64,000 nucleotides of DNA from Microbulbifer thermotolerans (GCF_900112305.1 NZ_FOKT01000007.1:222891-286890), one strand, 5' to 3'; counted from the stretch's first letter, positions 25,601 to 33,451 are shown. The notes: generated by a model not told the origin, from the sequence alone. Numbers and translations are program-made.

Positions 25601-28288
25601 CGTTACACCATTGCGGTTACCAATATGGGCGGGGTGGACGCCACCAGGGTTGCCCTGACCGACCCCATCCCCGCCAACACCACCTACGTGGCCGGCAGCA
25701 CCACCCTTAACGGCATGGTGGTGGCGGATAACGCCGGTGGTATGTCGCGCTTAGATGCCGGCCTGCCCATTTCCTCCGCCGACCTCACACCGCCACTGCC
25801 CGGTGCCGATGAGGGCGTGATTACGTCCATGCAGACAGCGACGGTCACCTTCGACGTGATGGTGAATGCCGATACGCCGCGGGGAACCATCATCAGCAAC
25901 CAGGGCAGTGTCTACAGCGAGGAGCTGCCGCTGACCCTGACCGACGCCGACGGCAACCCGGCCAACGGCGCCCAGCCCACCCTTGTGGTGGTGGGCGATG
26001 CGCAGCAACTGGCGATCACTAAGGAAGTCGCTGTGGTCGGCGGCGGCGCCGCGGAGGCGGGCGCCATACTCGAATATCTGATTACCGTCACCAATATCAG
26101 CGCTGTGCCCGCCACCTATGTGGTTATTACCGACGACCTGCTGGTGGCGGGTGAGAATGTGCTCACTTATGTGGAGGACTCTGCGCAGCTGAACGGCCAG
26201 GCGGACGGAATTACCGTGGTCGATACGGTAATTAGCGCGGACTACTCCGCGCTCTACGGCGAGCTGCAACCCAATGAAATGGCTACCCTGCGCTTCCAGG
26301 CGAAGCTCTCGGAAGACCTGGAGATCGGTTACCGGGTGCTGAACACCGCCGAGGTGCGCTGGAATGATCCCCCCATGTACAACCAGGCCAGTGTCGCCAT
26401 CGATGTGGGCGGCACGCCCGGTATCGCCAATGTGAGCGGTTACCTCTGGCACGATGTGAACTTCAACGAGCGCCTGGATGCGGACGAATCGCTGTTGAGC
26501 AACTGGACCGTGGATTTGTACTTCAACAACGCCTTGTTGGAGACGGTGCAGAGTGACGATCAGGGGTATTTCCAATTCCAGGGCCTGGTGCCCAATTACA
26601 TGGAAATGGATGCTGTGGATGGTGCCAGCTACGAGCTGCGGTTCACCGCGCCGGATGCCGGTGAAAATACCGCATCTCTCGGTAACACCAGCTCGGATTA
26701 CACCGACGGGCCGCAACATATCAGCGCAATTTTCTTGGAGTCTGGCGCCAACCCGCAGAACCTGAATCTGCCGATTACGCCCAACGGCACCGTCTACGAC
26801 TCGGTGCTGCGCCAGCCCCTGGCCGGCGCCACCCTGACGATGCTGCGCGCCTCCAGTGGCCAAGCGCTGCCGGCACGCTGCTTCGACGACGAAAAACAAC
26901 AGAACCAGGTGAGCCTGCCCGGCGGTTACTACAAATTCGATATCAACTTTAGTGATCCCGCCTGTCCCGCCCATGCCGACTATCTGATACAGGTACAGGC
27001 GCCGGGTGACGACTTTGTCAGTGGGCCGTCGCAGATTATTCCAGCGCAGACAAGTGCGGATACCGCCGGCTTTGATGTGGCGGCTTGCCTCGGCAGCAGC
27101 GCGGACAAAATCCCCGGCACTGCTGAGCACTGCGAAGTGCAACTCTCCGAATTGCCGCCGCCAGTGGATATTGATGCGCGCGACGAGGCTACTGATTATT
27201 ACCTGCGCCTGACTCTGGACGACGACCGGATTCCGGGTGAAAGCCAGCTGTTTAATAACCATATTCCGGTGGACCCGCAGCTGGAAGGTGCGCTGACGAT
27301 TACTAAAACGGCGGCGCTGTTGAACGTGACTCGCGCCCAGCTGGTGCCCTACACAATCACTTTCGGCAATACCCTGCCAGTGCCCATGACAGACCTGCAA
27401 CTGGTGGACTTCTTCCCCGCCGGCTTCAAATACGTCTCCGGCTCCGCGCGTCTCGACGGGGAACCGCTGGAGCCGGAAGTGAACGGACTGCAGCTGATTT
27501 GGTCGGACCTGCGCGTAGAAGCGGAGCAGACCCGGGAAATGAAACTGTTGCTGGTGGTCGGCTCCGGTGTCAGCGAAGGCGAGTATGTGAACCGCGCGCG
27601 CATGTTCAACCAGCTGTCCGGCCAAGTAGCATCCGCCGAGGCATCCGCCACGGTGCGCGTGGTGCCGGACCCAACCTTCGATTGCACGGATGTGATTGGC
27701 AAGGTCTACGACGACAAAAATATGAACGGCTATCAGGATCCGGGAGAGGGCGGTGTACCCGGTGCGCGGGTTGTCACTGCCACGGGCCTGAATGCCACCA
27801 CCGATGCCTACGGTCGTTTCCATATCACCTGCGCGGTAGTACCGGACGAAAATCGTGGCTCCAATTTCATTATGAAACTGGACGACCGCAGCCTGCCCAG
27901 CGGCTACCGCCTGACCACGGAAAACCCGCGCGTGGTGCGCGCGACACGCGGTAAAGCGGTCAAGATCAACTTCGGTGCCAGCCTGCACCGGGTGGTGCGC
28001 CTGGATATGGCCGAGGCGGTGTTTGAACCCGGCACAACCGAACTGCGTCCGCAGTGGCACTCCCGCGTCGACCTGCTGCTGGAAAAACTGAGTGAAGCGC
28101 CCTCGGTACTGCGCCTGGCCTATCTGGCGGAAAACGAAAACCCGGATCTGGTGGACGCGCGCCTGGCGGCCATCAAGGCGCGGATTGCAGACGCCTGGGC
28201 GAGCGAATACGACCAATACGAGCTGACTATTGAAACTGAAATTTTCTGGCGGCGCGGCGCGCCGCCCAGCAGGGGAGGATTGCAATAA
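16664..28288 (+). CDS. Giant secreted DUF11/SdrD-like repeat protein with degenerate OmpA-like C-terminus
   Basis: About 3,874 aa (ATG 16664; an in-frame GTG at 16655 is an alternative). Signal peptide: basic SGRKFLKR then a hydrophobic stretch ending NATAQQ. A Cys-containing N-terminal region precedes a long series of DUF11-type (Ig-like) repeats, each opening with a motif like ITKEV/LTKTV/VEKTS. Clear repeat starts are near residues 1059, 1476, 1835, 2007, 2160, 2322, 2457, 2634, 2800, 2958, 3118 and 3545. SdrD-B/CNA-B-like domains with EF-hand-like Asp/Asn loops are near 3256 (DVNFNERLDADE) and 3677 (DKNMNGYQDPGE). Residues about 3783-3865 look like a decayed OmpA domain (VFEPGTTELRP). The protein is very acidic, suggesting Ca2+ binding. 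It overlaps the next gene by one base. Probably a surface fibre or adhesin held by its neighbour. Confidence 0.88.
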   Translation: MSDASGRKFLKRALFCCFFAFIGFLLSPVNATAQQLCPQPDLDITLLSSSYCELCAGGEVTLRIANNTQAQPGNTGSRQYRNENRDFSNVQVTLDLGQLDQVYTPGSVTWNISSLPRGAWTDRTVTLSPIAGAQEQLVAISRQISASATYTYGNCSGEEYRDREGTWPFDNWEDWEALPGSGSPSSESENFTDELPIKEPGPVVHKAVRNVDAGMPRGFFSNSASPSGDVVYGHEDDGIIWRIIVANGGDAPMYDVVFDDTMNPSGAANMDMVALCRTEADAEQVANGANPSSLSSCYAISGDSLSGSLLSDFGYGNSIAAGSSVTLYLAGYLRNSCTGQVNTFDGVEWGCFRNGSSGPRINNPGDISAGVENGLPNYSDNSARFGVLSEPNLNRGIQGLNNEGRLNYDVEFFGLHGESEPVGMRGMVRITLQNLTGGTINKVVLTDTLPDEYILDPNFEPQFEISSFRGNYQAYAGRVSRLDWVNRVTPVAGNQSYLSDARLKAPVFRLASDDNSLGTMANSDPNQVDLLRHGDEVTITFRIIQVNQNESLTYYDRMANLDNHDESGESAGSSRIDPASMGTLTNRLKVRWSDFCATNGYEHDDIPEAVQEFTPDPENLNVDIPHPLYIIRDEGSTPVTVNIWNSGGHTASDYLFYVTFGETINVDSAPAQCSLTVNPLYLDGKQVPLWNTPAWRGDGNPNSDGNPLPDNAKVYACDAGDLAGGASETLVFWLSKNHNVGDDLTMRADVIGQITLAEPGQESDWASSGEALVYPTPANLNGVDGTTPSQQLANNYTLDAVRGRALGFNLLKRYVPGSCKEAPNRGGSDGDGRNSPPHILVGEECDFDLYAGGWFGFETPGWNITVDSIAVADALPLHAGGDDSNTGRQHYIRKDELSDICSTSGLPHSPNSVCEGVIAPSGFSPSAALEESAGNSLSWTFGGTEVTSKDYWFLANMTTRLRNELEDQVSSPNQHGGISVDYGRTSFQVTYADNGGNPIFSQVVANDGSGGAGACFKSGDDWENPQFGAGQACNPDYPGYPQWQDWTAQLTITEPKLHITKEVCNFTQAGENLSACVWEDENVRGSKFDDFVYRITVENRQEDGPTAAPAYDVVITDILDSPQICVWPFDRDDLNNTPEGDFGLVGIDNIGANNYQYDPSNPDADIHCKENGESAYITFSYDHSDALKQIDAGDSVELFYRVTPHRTVVPNQMFDNTANIFRYDSLSAEAGNQTAPRIENVNHPGADGSVPPRADNRAHGGARIYCVDGSDYCGSDAARMTIIGVDSEPKAVVETSTYNAGIATDPDMALGPIVGPDDRVDVVVGEEVRFRLVGTVPAARLRNLTFRDELPDGLRCVEVEEVDLSALDPDANWYTGDGPTTPKEGTTCSGNIVEWRYGDQYLLDYDTSKYGDFDGLFPITLTFVARVENNSITAHGATLTNPGGVAQMTYEDAAGNLQQPANFDPISLNVRGPRIELTKEFSVEEVDADDIVTVTVTATNPDSATSATAYDLRVLNDLRGTKYRYVEGSEVGVDVVDFLDGDTNAPIFRWNRNDTAAPYAIPVGGSVTFSYKVRVVGETEEPGVTVAPHEELMNTIEARWQSLPGNDIALNASGLIGDNGAEDGMRIGDLPGVAGDVNDYETDAQDSTTVWGLQFTKADITADNSPESRTIGSHRRFELVIDLPEGITSGVEVTDNLNNGTVSYVLNTADANFPLECEYRDIEAIDSGAGPVSAPAIDSGCSLLGVPANDSADTIIWNIGTVDTDSEDDSAANDKNPQIRIRYWARINNDDATDDGDELSNLATLEYTNGQDGSTEQLQPPATAPVTAAEPRLKVAKTVANKNGNVNAQGGDTLVYTLEISHEASNSAAYDLSIVDSLAPELVLDTGSINLTLQGAGCAAVDSFQLQPQTQPDGSVAWGRIRGDDSLDLPLGCAVTLTYEASVQGAFGGVIENSVLVGWTSQNQTDPTQPYERDDSDCIGNAGGVASGRNDYCTYGEASIVTEDNTFLTKTVVSDSYDPENDAGVRIGDTVTYSLQLGLQPGMTQELVVTDELPTGLVLETIVSTSCDDGYTCSSVTLPTLPATGTVEWRFGDVERNNPAPFEIQYIARVVDDPALAGDASIELRNRALLSYVGSDGHPTPTDLQDEAAITVLQPVFDPLVKSERGGKPNPYTVVDLINDVMQFRLQACNSGGAPAYGIELTDDLAPQMDQTSIENLALYLFDGTNLEPLVDGTDYTYTAPQNPGEDMLFQVSRPVAPGQCLYIDYDIGFQSEVGGGETWDNTFTINQHWSQPDASGRQYAALPEAAPFVMTTAEANAGPLLKELISPDDGTATIGEEVRYRITIPQTPVPTSSLTDVVVTDTLDGLGDIMVFESATLNGAPITPASPTDLTFDIGVITAGTSAELEIVARVADVDNAVDGTVIVNSADYSYSEGGNTVVGGGNSVELTIVEPKLIMDKQGPDGGTLQSGVPGRFVLDLRNEGGGEAWDITVVDLLPDTDQGGLCQTPPQIAAVEIVDAGGTVLSVLAESTDYSAVFDADNCTLTLTGSGANAVLLPEHHLRISYDAYLDADTEHNASLTNVAGATLWYSLESTQTGARVYDPGFTNDPPDGTPSVEDHEDAYTLTAEVPRISFHKAVANLTSGLTPAATAAPGDQLQYTLTLTNLNDLDVENIEITDELGRLNALPLYESGTLQIVSVPMGADTSGTDAMGGTHGSGLLNVSGLSLAAGETLEIIYEVTLAAVIDSGTTVLNQAQVQLPGQALQYSDDPNINGADDPDTVGDEDPTQILIESAPLLVVEKTSADLTGDPDLLLAGDTLRYTIRVENTGNENIVDAMLRDQVPANTTYVPGSTTLNGAMVDDVNGSTPLAAGMSINSPGAEEGFVGATAAGAAPVVVTFDVTINDVNDGTVISNQGYVNGAGAGSGAFDEVPSDDPSTDTPNDPTIDIVGDLPLLIALKTVEIVEDNLSAGVVDPGDVLRYTIAVTNMGGVDATRVALTDPIPANTTYVAGSTTLNGMVVADNAGGMSRLDAGLPISSADLTPPLPGADEGVITSMQTATVTFDVMVNADTPRGTIISNQGSVYSEELPLTLTDADGNPANGAQPTLVVVGDAQQLAITKEVAVVGGGAAEAGAILEYLITVTNISAVPATYVVITDDLLVAGENVLTYVEDSAQLNGQADGITVVDTVISADYSALYGELQPNEMATLRFQAKLSEDLEIGYRVLNTAEVRWNDPPMYNQASVAIDVGGTPGIANVSGYLWHDVNFNERLDADESLLSNWTVDLYFNNALLETVQSDDQGYFQFQGLVPNYMEMDAVDGASYELRFTAPDAGENTASLGNTSSDYTDGPQHISAIFLESGANPQNLNLPITPNGTVYDSVLRQPLAGATLTMLRASSGQALPARCFDDEKQQNQVSLPGGYYKFDINFSDPACPAHADYLIQVQAPGDDFVSGPSQIIPAQTSADTAGFDVAACLGSSADKIPGTAEHCEVQLSELPPPVDIDARDEATDYYLRLTLDDDRIPGESQLFNNHIPVDPQLEGALTITKTAALLNVTRAQLVPYTITFGNTLPVPMTDLQLVDFFPAGFKYVSGSARLDGEPLEPEVNGLQLIWSDLRVEAEQTREMKLLLVVGSGVSEGEYVNRARMFNQLSGQVASAEASATVRVVPDPTFDCTDVIGKVYDDKNMNGYQDPGEGGVPGARVVTATGLNATTDAYGRFHITCAVVPDENRGSNFIMKLDDRSLPSGYRLTTENPRVVRATRGKAVKINFGASLHRVVRLDMAEAVFEPGTTELRPQWHSRVDLLLEKLSEAPSVLRLAYLAENENPDLVDARLAAIKARIADAWASEYDQYELTIETEIFWRRGAPPSRGGLQ
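25060..26000 (+). repeat. Recently duplicated DUF11 module pair inside the giant gene
   Basis: Modules starting near 25060 and 25535 share long similar stretches, for example NTTYVPGSTTLNG versus NTTYVAGSTTLNG, with matching DNA (CACCACCCTGAACGG versus CACCACCCTTAACGG). Other modules of the protein are far more diverged, so this pair arose by a later duplication or was homogenised. Confidence 0.6.
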
Positions 28289-31200
28289 TGTCCTCTGGTG
28301 AAATTGGAATGATGAGAGGAAAACGAACGGCTCCCCCAATCTGGATTCTCGCTTTACTGTTCGCGCTTCCCGTGTGCGCGCAGGAAGACGGAGAAATTGT
28401 GGAAGCGCCCGCTTCCTGGTGGCAGGTGTGGAAAAAAATTCCCGGTTTGTCACCACAGATAGAGGAGGCGGAAAGCGCATACGAGGAAAAAGCGATCGGT
28501 GGCAATACCGAGTCCATGCTGCTCGGCCAGCCGCGTCGTCAGTGGCTCCAGGATGCGACACTGTTTGCCGAGCCGCCGGAACCCGTTGTGGAAGAAAACC
28601 TGATCGAGCCGTTCACATTCCGCGAGCTGGACGACGAAATCCCCAGGGATTCTGTCGAGGCGCTGAAGGAAAAACTGCAGGAGCTCGAAGACAAGCCCAA
28701 TCTGAAACTGCTCTTTATCGGGCACACAGACAGCGGCCCGATGAGTCCGAAGCAGGTGGCGGACTTTGAAGACAAGCGGGAATTTACCCGCGCCCGCGCC
28801 GAGCGGGTGGCGAAATTTTTCCAGGAGGCGCTGGCGCTGCCGGAAGAGATGATCGCCTTTGAAGGTCGGGGCGACGAAGAGCCAATTGCGGACAACATTA
28901 CCAGTGCCGGGCGCGAACTGAATCGCCGCGTGCAGGTGCAGGCCCGCTATGACGCCCTGGATGAAGTTGCCATGGCCGAGCATATCCGCGCCCAGGCACT
29001 GGCGTTAAACCGCGTCAAAGTATGCCGCCAGGAAACCGTCTGCCGGTTGCACTACACCGCCGGCAGCGTGCAGCGCGCGCGGCTGAAAAACCTGGTGACA
29101 CCGCTGCGACTGGAGCCGGGGCAGGTGGATTTACCCGAAGCTTTCGTGCGCCGTATCCGCGAGGTAATGGTCAACCTGGCGGATAAAAATAATCTGGTGA
29201 TTCACTTTGTCGGCCACACGGATTCTCTGCCATTGCCGGAAGGGCCAGCCAAGTTGTACAGCGATCATATGGCCCTGTCCCGTGCCGAGGCGCGCCGGGT
29301 TGCACTGGCGGTGCGCGACGAATTGAACCTGCCGGATGACATGGTAACCAGCAGCGGCAAGGGCGATACGCAGCCGATTGCCGCCAACGATACCCCCAAA
29401 GGCCGGGCACTGAACCGCCGTGTGGAAGTGGAATTCTGGTACGACGACCCGCTGGAAACGCCGCTCGACGATGTGCAGGCTTGCCCCGAGGCAGCCGCAG
29501 CCGAAACCATCACCATTGCACACGAATCCCCCAATGGTGCCATTGAACCCATCCGCTTCCAAAATGGGGATCCGGTTGTCACCTCAGCACAGCTTGCCCG
29601 TATGCAAAGCGCCATGGAAGAGGTGGCAGGTAAGACTAATGTGCGCCTGAGTTTTATCGGCTACAGCGACAATGAGCGCATGGAGCGCCGCGAAGCGATG
29701 GTTTACGGTGACGATGTGGGACTCTCCGCCGCCCGTGCGCGCCGTGCTATGGAACAGGTCCAGCGGCAACTGAACCTCAGCGACGAACAGGTCGAGTTCG
29801 AAGGGCGCGGCTATGTGCAGTCCGATGATGTGGTCGCCACAGGTTTTATCGCACCCGACGGCGCGCGCGTGGAAGTGCAGGTGCTGTATGACGAGCTGGC
29901 GGTTTTGGCGGACAAGGACCTGGTGGAAATAGAGCGCATTGAGCGCGAGGCCAAAACCCACAACCCCTACGCCTTGAATCTGATGCGGATCACCGTGGAC
30001 GGCGCCCCGGAGTACGATCCCTACAAAAATTCCGCCGATCTGCAGCGCTGTACGGACGTGGCTCTGGAAAACGCCAATATCCGCTTCCGTTTCGACAACA
30101 AAAAAATGCAGCCGCGGCTGAATGTAACCGCCTGGCCCAGCAGTATCCGCTACGCCGATGACCCGGACACGGAAATTGCCGACAGCCTTGTGCGCTTTAA
30201 GAGTTACAGCAACTATCCGGCATTTATCGAGCGCGCCGAAGTGCGCCTGTTTGAGGAGCAACAGTCGCCGCGGGATGTGCCGCTGGCGGTGGTAGAACTG
30301 GATGGAAACGGCGAGGGCAAATGGGAGGCGGCCTTCGAATCTTTTCGCGGACCGCTGAAAAAAATCCAGTACCTGCTGCGGGTATATGACGACAAGGGGC
30401 GCTACGACGAAACAAAACCGCAGATGCTGTGGATAGTCGACAGCCTGGACGAAGTGTGGCAAGACGCCGATCCGCAACAGGAGCTGTTGGTGGGTTATGG
30501 GGAAAATCGCCTGGCGCGGCGCAGTATTCCCCTGGATGGCAACACAGTACTCGTCAACGGCGCCGGTATCCCCTCAGGCCACACAGTGTGGCTGGGGGGC
30601 AATCCAGTGCCGGTCGACGAACAGGGCCGGTTTGTCGCCGAGCAGATTTTCGATCGCGGCACCCACACGGTGGAAGTGGCAGTGTTGGATTCCGAGGGTA
30701 ACGGCGAACTGTTTCTGCGCGACTTGCAGTTTACCGACAGTGACTGGTTTACCGTTGGTATCGCCGATCTGACCATCGGCTACGACAAAACCAATGGCCC
30801 CGCCAAGCTGGTTACCGGCGACGAGACCCACTACGACAACTCCGTCAGCTACGACGGGCGCCTGGCGTTCTACACCAGCGGCGGCTTCGGTGACGGCTGG
30901 CGCCTGTCCGCCAGCGCGGACACCGAAGAGGGGCCGTTGGACGAGCTGTTTAGTAATTTCCTGGAAAAATCTCCGGACGCGCTCTTCCGCCGCCTGGACA
31001 GCGATCTCTACTACCCCACCTTCGGCGATGATTCCACCGTGGTCGAAGACGCGCCCACTTCCGGCAAGTTCTATGTGAAACTGTCCAAGTACGACGACTA
31101 CGGCCTGTGGGGCAATTTCAAAGCGGCGTACACCGACAACGAACTGGCTCATATCGATCGTGCCCTCTACGGTGCCAGCGGCCACTACGAGAGCGACGGT

Positions 31201-33435
31201 ATGACCAGCTTTGGCGAGCGGCGTTTTCAGTTGGATGCCTTTGCCGCCGAGCCGGGAACTATCGCCGCCCGCGAAGAGTTTCGCGGCACCGGCGGTTCCC
31301 TCTATTTCCTGCGCCACCAGGATATTCTGAGCGGCTCCGAGCGGTTGCGGATCGAGGTGCGGGACAAGGACTCCGGCCTGGTTCTGGGGGTTAAAAACCT
31401 GACCGCGGTAGTCGATTACGACATCGACTATATCCAGGGCCGGGTATTACTGAATAAACCCCTGTCGGCGCTGGCCAATGACAACCTGTTGATTCAGGAC
31501 GGCGCCTACAACGGCAACCCGCAGTATTTGGTGGCCCGCTACGAGTACACGCCGGGCTTTGAAGAGCTGGATACCCTCGCTGTCGGCGGCCGCGCTCACT
31601 ACTGGTTCGGCGACCATGTAAAACTCGGTTTCAGCGCCTCCCAACAGGAAGAAGAGGGCTACGAGACATCCCTGCAGGGCGTGGACCTGACCCTGCGCAA
31701 AAGCGCGGGCAGTTGGTTGAAGATCGAAGTGGCGGACAGCCAGGGCGGCGACCAGGATATCGTCAATTCTTACGACGGCGGTTACAGCTTTGATCAACAG
31801 GAGTTGCTGGACCCGGAGGCAAAGGCGGGCGCGTCCAAGTTTGAAGGCCGCCTGCAGCTCAGCGATTTCTTCGAGGGTGTGCGTGGCTCGGGCACCTTCT
31901 ATCACCAGGAGCGGGAGGCCGGTTTTTCCGCCCCGGGACAATTGGTCAACTATGACACCACCCAGTACGGCGCCAGCCTCAATGTGCCTGTCGGCGATCG
32001 CTTCGATTTCGGTGTGAAAGCCGATAACAGCGAGCAGGAGTTCGGCTTACATACGAGTGCGGTGGATGTGATGGTGGGACTGCGTCTCAGCGACCGCTGG
32101 CGTCTCGAAGCCGGAGCCCGCAGCGACAGCCGTGAGGATTTCTCACCGGTGGTGCCGGCCACGCAAACACAGGGTGACAGGACCGACATGGCCCTGGAGG
32201 CCAGCTACGACTCCGGGGAAAACTGGAGTGCTTTCGGCTTCGTCCAGAACACCATGGAAGTGACCGGTACCCGGGAGGAAAACAACCGCATCGGCTTTGG
32301 TGGCGCTTACCGTGTCAATGAGCGCCTGATGCTGGACAGTGAATTGTCCGGTGGCGATACCGGTACCGCCGCGCGCCTGGGTTCTGACTACCTGATTACC
32401 GACAGGACCAGCCTCTACCTGAATTACACCCTCGACAACGAGCGCACCGACACCGGCGTGCGCGCGCGCAAGGGCAATATGAGTACGGGCTTCCGCAGCC
32501 GCTATTCCGACAGTCTGAGTATTTACGGCGAGGAGCAATACAGTCACGGCGATGTTTCCACCGGTCTGACACACGCCTTGGGGATGGACCTTGCTCCCAA
32601 TGACCGCTGGAGCTATGGCACCTCCGTCGAAGCGGGCACATTGGAAGATCCGCGCACCGGCGCACGGACGGACCGCCGCGCGCTGGGGGTGAATACGAAT
32701 TTCAGCAGCGGAGATGTTCGCTTTGCCTCAGCGGTTGAATATCGCACTGATGCGATGGAGACACCGGTGGACGCAGACACTGTTACCGAATCAGAGCGCG
32801 ACACCTGGCTGCTGAAAAACACCTTCAGTTACCAGATCAATCCGGATTGGCGCCTGGTGGGCAAGCTGAATTATTCCGACAGCAAAAGCTCCCAAGGCGA
32901 ATTTTACGACGGTAAATTCACTGAGGCGGTAATGGGTTACGCCTACCGCCCGGTGAACAACGACCGCTGGAATACGTTGCTGAAGTACACCTACTTCTAC
33001 AATGTGCCAACCCAGGACCAGGTGCTGGTGCAAAACAGTGCGACGGAATTTATTCAGAAGAGTCATATTTTTTCCGTCGACACCAGCTACGATATCAGCC
33101 GTCGCTGGACGCTCGGTGCCAAGTACGCCTACCGTCTCGGCCAGCTGAGTTTCGACCGCGTGGACCCGGAGTTCTTCGACAGCCGCGCCAGCCTGTACGT
33201 GCTGCGCGCCGACTGGCACTTCGTCAATCGCTGGGACCTGTTGATCGAAGGGCGCATGCTTGACCTGCCGGATGCCCAGGACCGCAGAAGTGGTGCCCTG
33301 GTCGGCCTTTACCGGCATATGGGCGACCACTTGAAAGTAGGGGTGGGGTACAACTTCACCGACTTTTCCGATGATCTGACCCAGTTGGATTACGACAGTC
33401 AGGGCGTCTTCCTGAATATGATCGGCAAGCTGTAA
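28288..33435 (+). CDS. Outer-membrane protein with three OmpA-like domains and a C-terminal beta-barrel
   Basis: 1,715 aa, start overlapping the giant gene's stop (TAATG). Signal peptide ends near residue 31 (ALLFALPVCAQ). Three OmpA-type peptidoglycan-binding domains: about 105-222 (GHTD 145-148), 270-386 (GHTD 309-312) and 415-535 (GYSD 458-461, degenerate). Typical NRRVQV and NRRVEV endings close the first two. About 560-800 is beta-rich with an Ig/FlgD-like part (AGIPSGHTVWLGGNPVP). From about 810 to the end, alternating strands rich in Tyr/Trp/Asp (YDIDYIQGRVLLNKPL, NYTLDNERTDTGVRA) indicate a large outer-membrane barrel. It should link peptidoglycan, outer membrane and the giant partner. 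I know no named family for the whole chain. Confidence 0.88.
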   Translation: MSSGEIGMMRGKRTAPPIWILALLFALPVCAQEDGEIVEAPASWWQVWKKIPGLSPQIEEAESAYEEKAIGGNTESMLLGQPRRQWLQDATLFAEPPEPVVEENLIEPFTFRELDDEIPRDSVEALKEKLQELEDKPNLKLLFIGHTDSGPMSPKQVADFEDKREFTRARAERVAKFFQEALALPEEMIAFEGRGDEEPIADNITSAGRELNRRVQVQARYDALDEVAMAEHIRAQALALNRVKVCRQETVCRLHYTAGSVQRARLKNLVTPLRLEPGQVDLPEAFVRRIREVMVNLADKNNLVIHFVGHTDSLPLPEGPAKLYSDHMALSRAEARRVALAVRDELNLPDDMVTSSGKGDTQPIAANDTPKGRALNRRVEVEFWYDDPLETPLDDVQACPEAAAAETITIAHESPNGAIEPIRFQNGDPVVTSAQLARMQSAMEEVAGKTNVRLSFIGYSDNERMERREAMVYGDDVGLSAARARRAMEQVQRQLNLSDEQVEFEGRGYVQSDDVVATGFIAPDGARVEVQVLYDELAVLADKDLVEIERIEREAKTHNPYALNLMRITVDGAPEYDPYKNSADLQRCTDVALENANIRFRFDNKKMQPRLNVTAWPSSIRYADDPDTEIADSLVRFKSYSNYPAFIERAEVRLFEEQQSPRDVPLAVVELDGNGEGKWEAAFESFRGPLKKIQYLLRVYDDKGRYDETKPQMLWIVDSLDEVWQDADPQQELLVGYGENRLARRSIPLDGNTVLVNGAGIPSGHTVWLGGNPVPVDEQGRFVAEQIFDRGTHTVEVAVLDSEGNGELFLRDLQFTDSDWFTVGIADLTIGYDKTNGPAKLVTGDETHYDNSVSYDGRLAFYTSGGFGDGWRLSASADTEEGPLDELFSNFLEKSPDALFRRLDSDLYYPTFGDDSTVVEDAPTSGKFYVKLSKYDDYGLWGNFKAAYTDNELAHIDRALYGASGHYESDGMTSFGERRFQLDAFAAEPGTIAAREEFRGTGGSLYFLRHQDILSGSERLRIEVRDKDSGLVLGVKNLTAVVDYDIDYIQGRVLLNKPLSALANDNLLIQDGAYNGNPQYLVARYEYTPGFEELDTLAVGGRAHYWFGDHVKLGFSASQQEEEGYETSLQGVDLTLRKSAGSWLKIEVADSQGGDQDIVNSYDGGYSFDQQELLDPEAKAGASKFEGRLQLSDFFEGVRGSGTFYHQEREAGFSAPGQLVNYDTTQYGASLNVPVGDRFDFGVKADNSEQEFGLHTSAVDVMVGLRLSDRWRLEAGARSDSREDFSPVVPATQTQGDRTDMALEASYDSGENWSAFGFVQNTMEVTGTREENNRIGFGGAYRVNERLMLDSELSGGDTGTAARLGSDYLITDRTSLYLNYTLDNERTDTGVRARKGNMSTGFRSRYSDSLSIYGEEQYSHGDVSTGLTHALGMDLAPNDRWSYGTSVEAGTLEDPRTGARTDRRALGVNTNFSSGDVRFASAVEYRTDAMETPVDADTVTESERDTWLLKNTFSYQINPDWRLVGKLNYSDSKSSQGEFYDGKFTEAVMGYAYRPVNNDRWNTLLKYTYFYNVPTQDQVLVQNSATEFIQKSHIFSVDTSYDISRRWTLGAKYAYRLGQLSFDRVDPEFFDSRASLYVLRADWHFVNRWDLLIEGRMLDLPDAQDRRSGALVGLYRHMGDHLKVGVGYNFTDFSDDLTQLDYDSQGVFLNMIGKL

Positions 33436-33451
33436 AAACGCCGAGTAATTC

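Noticed and set aside
16664..28288. Giant gene as several fused or frameshifted genes, or as a nonribosomal synthetase
   Set aside because: One uninterrupted frame with a single signal peptide and a regular Ig-like repeat pattern; no adenylation, condensation or carrier motifs.
25751..28561. 936-codon - strand open frame opposite the giant and barrel genes
   Set aside because: Very long but fully antisense to clear coding sequence, His/Gln/Arg-rich, no start signal and no domain; repetitive coding on the other strand explains the lack of stops.
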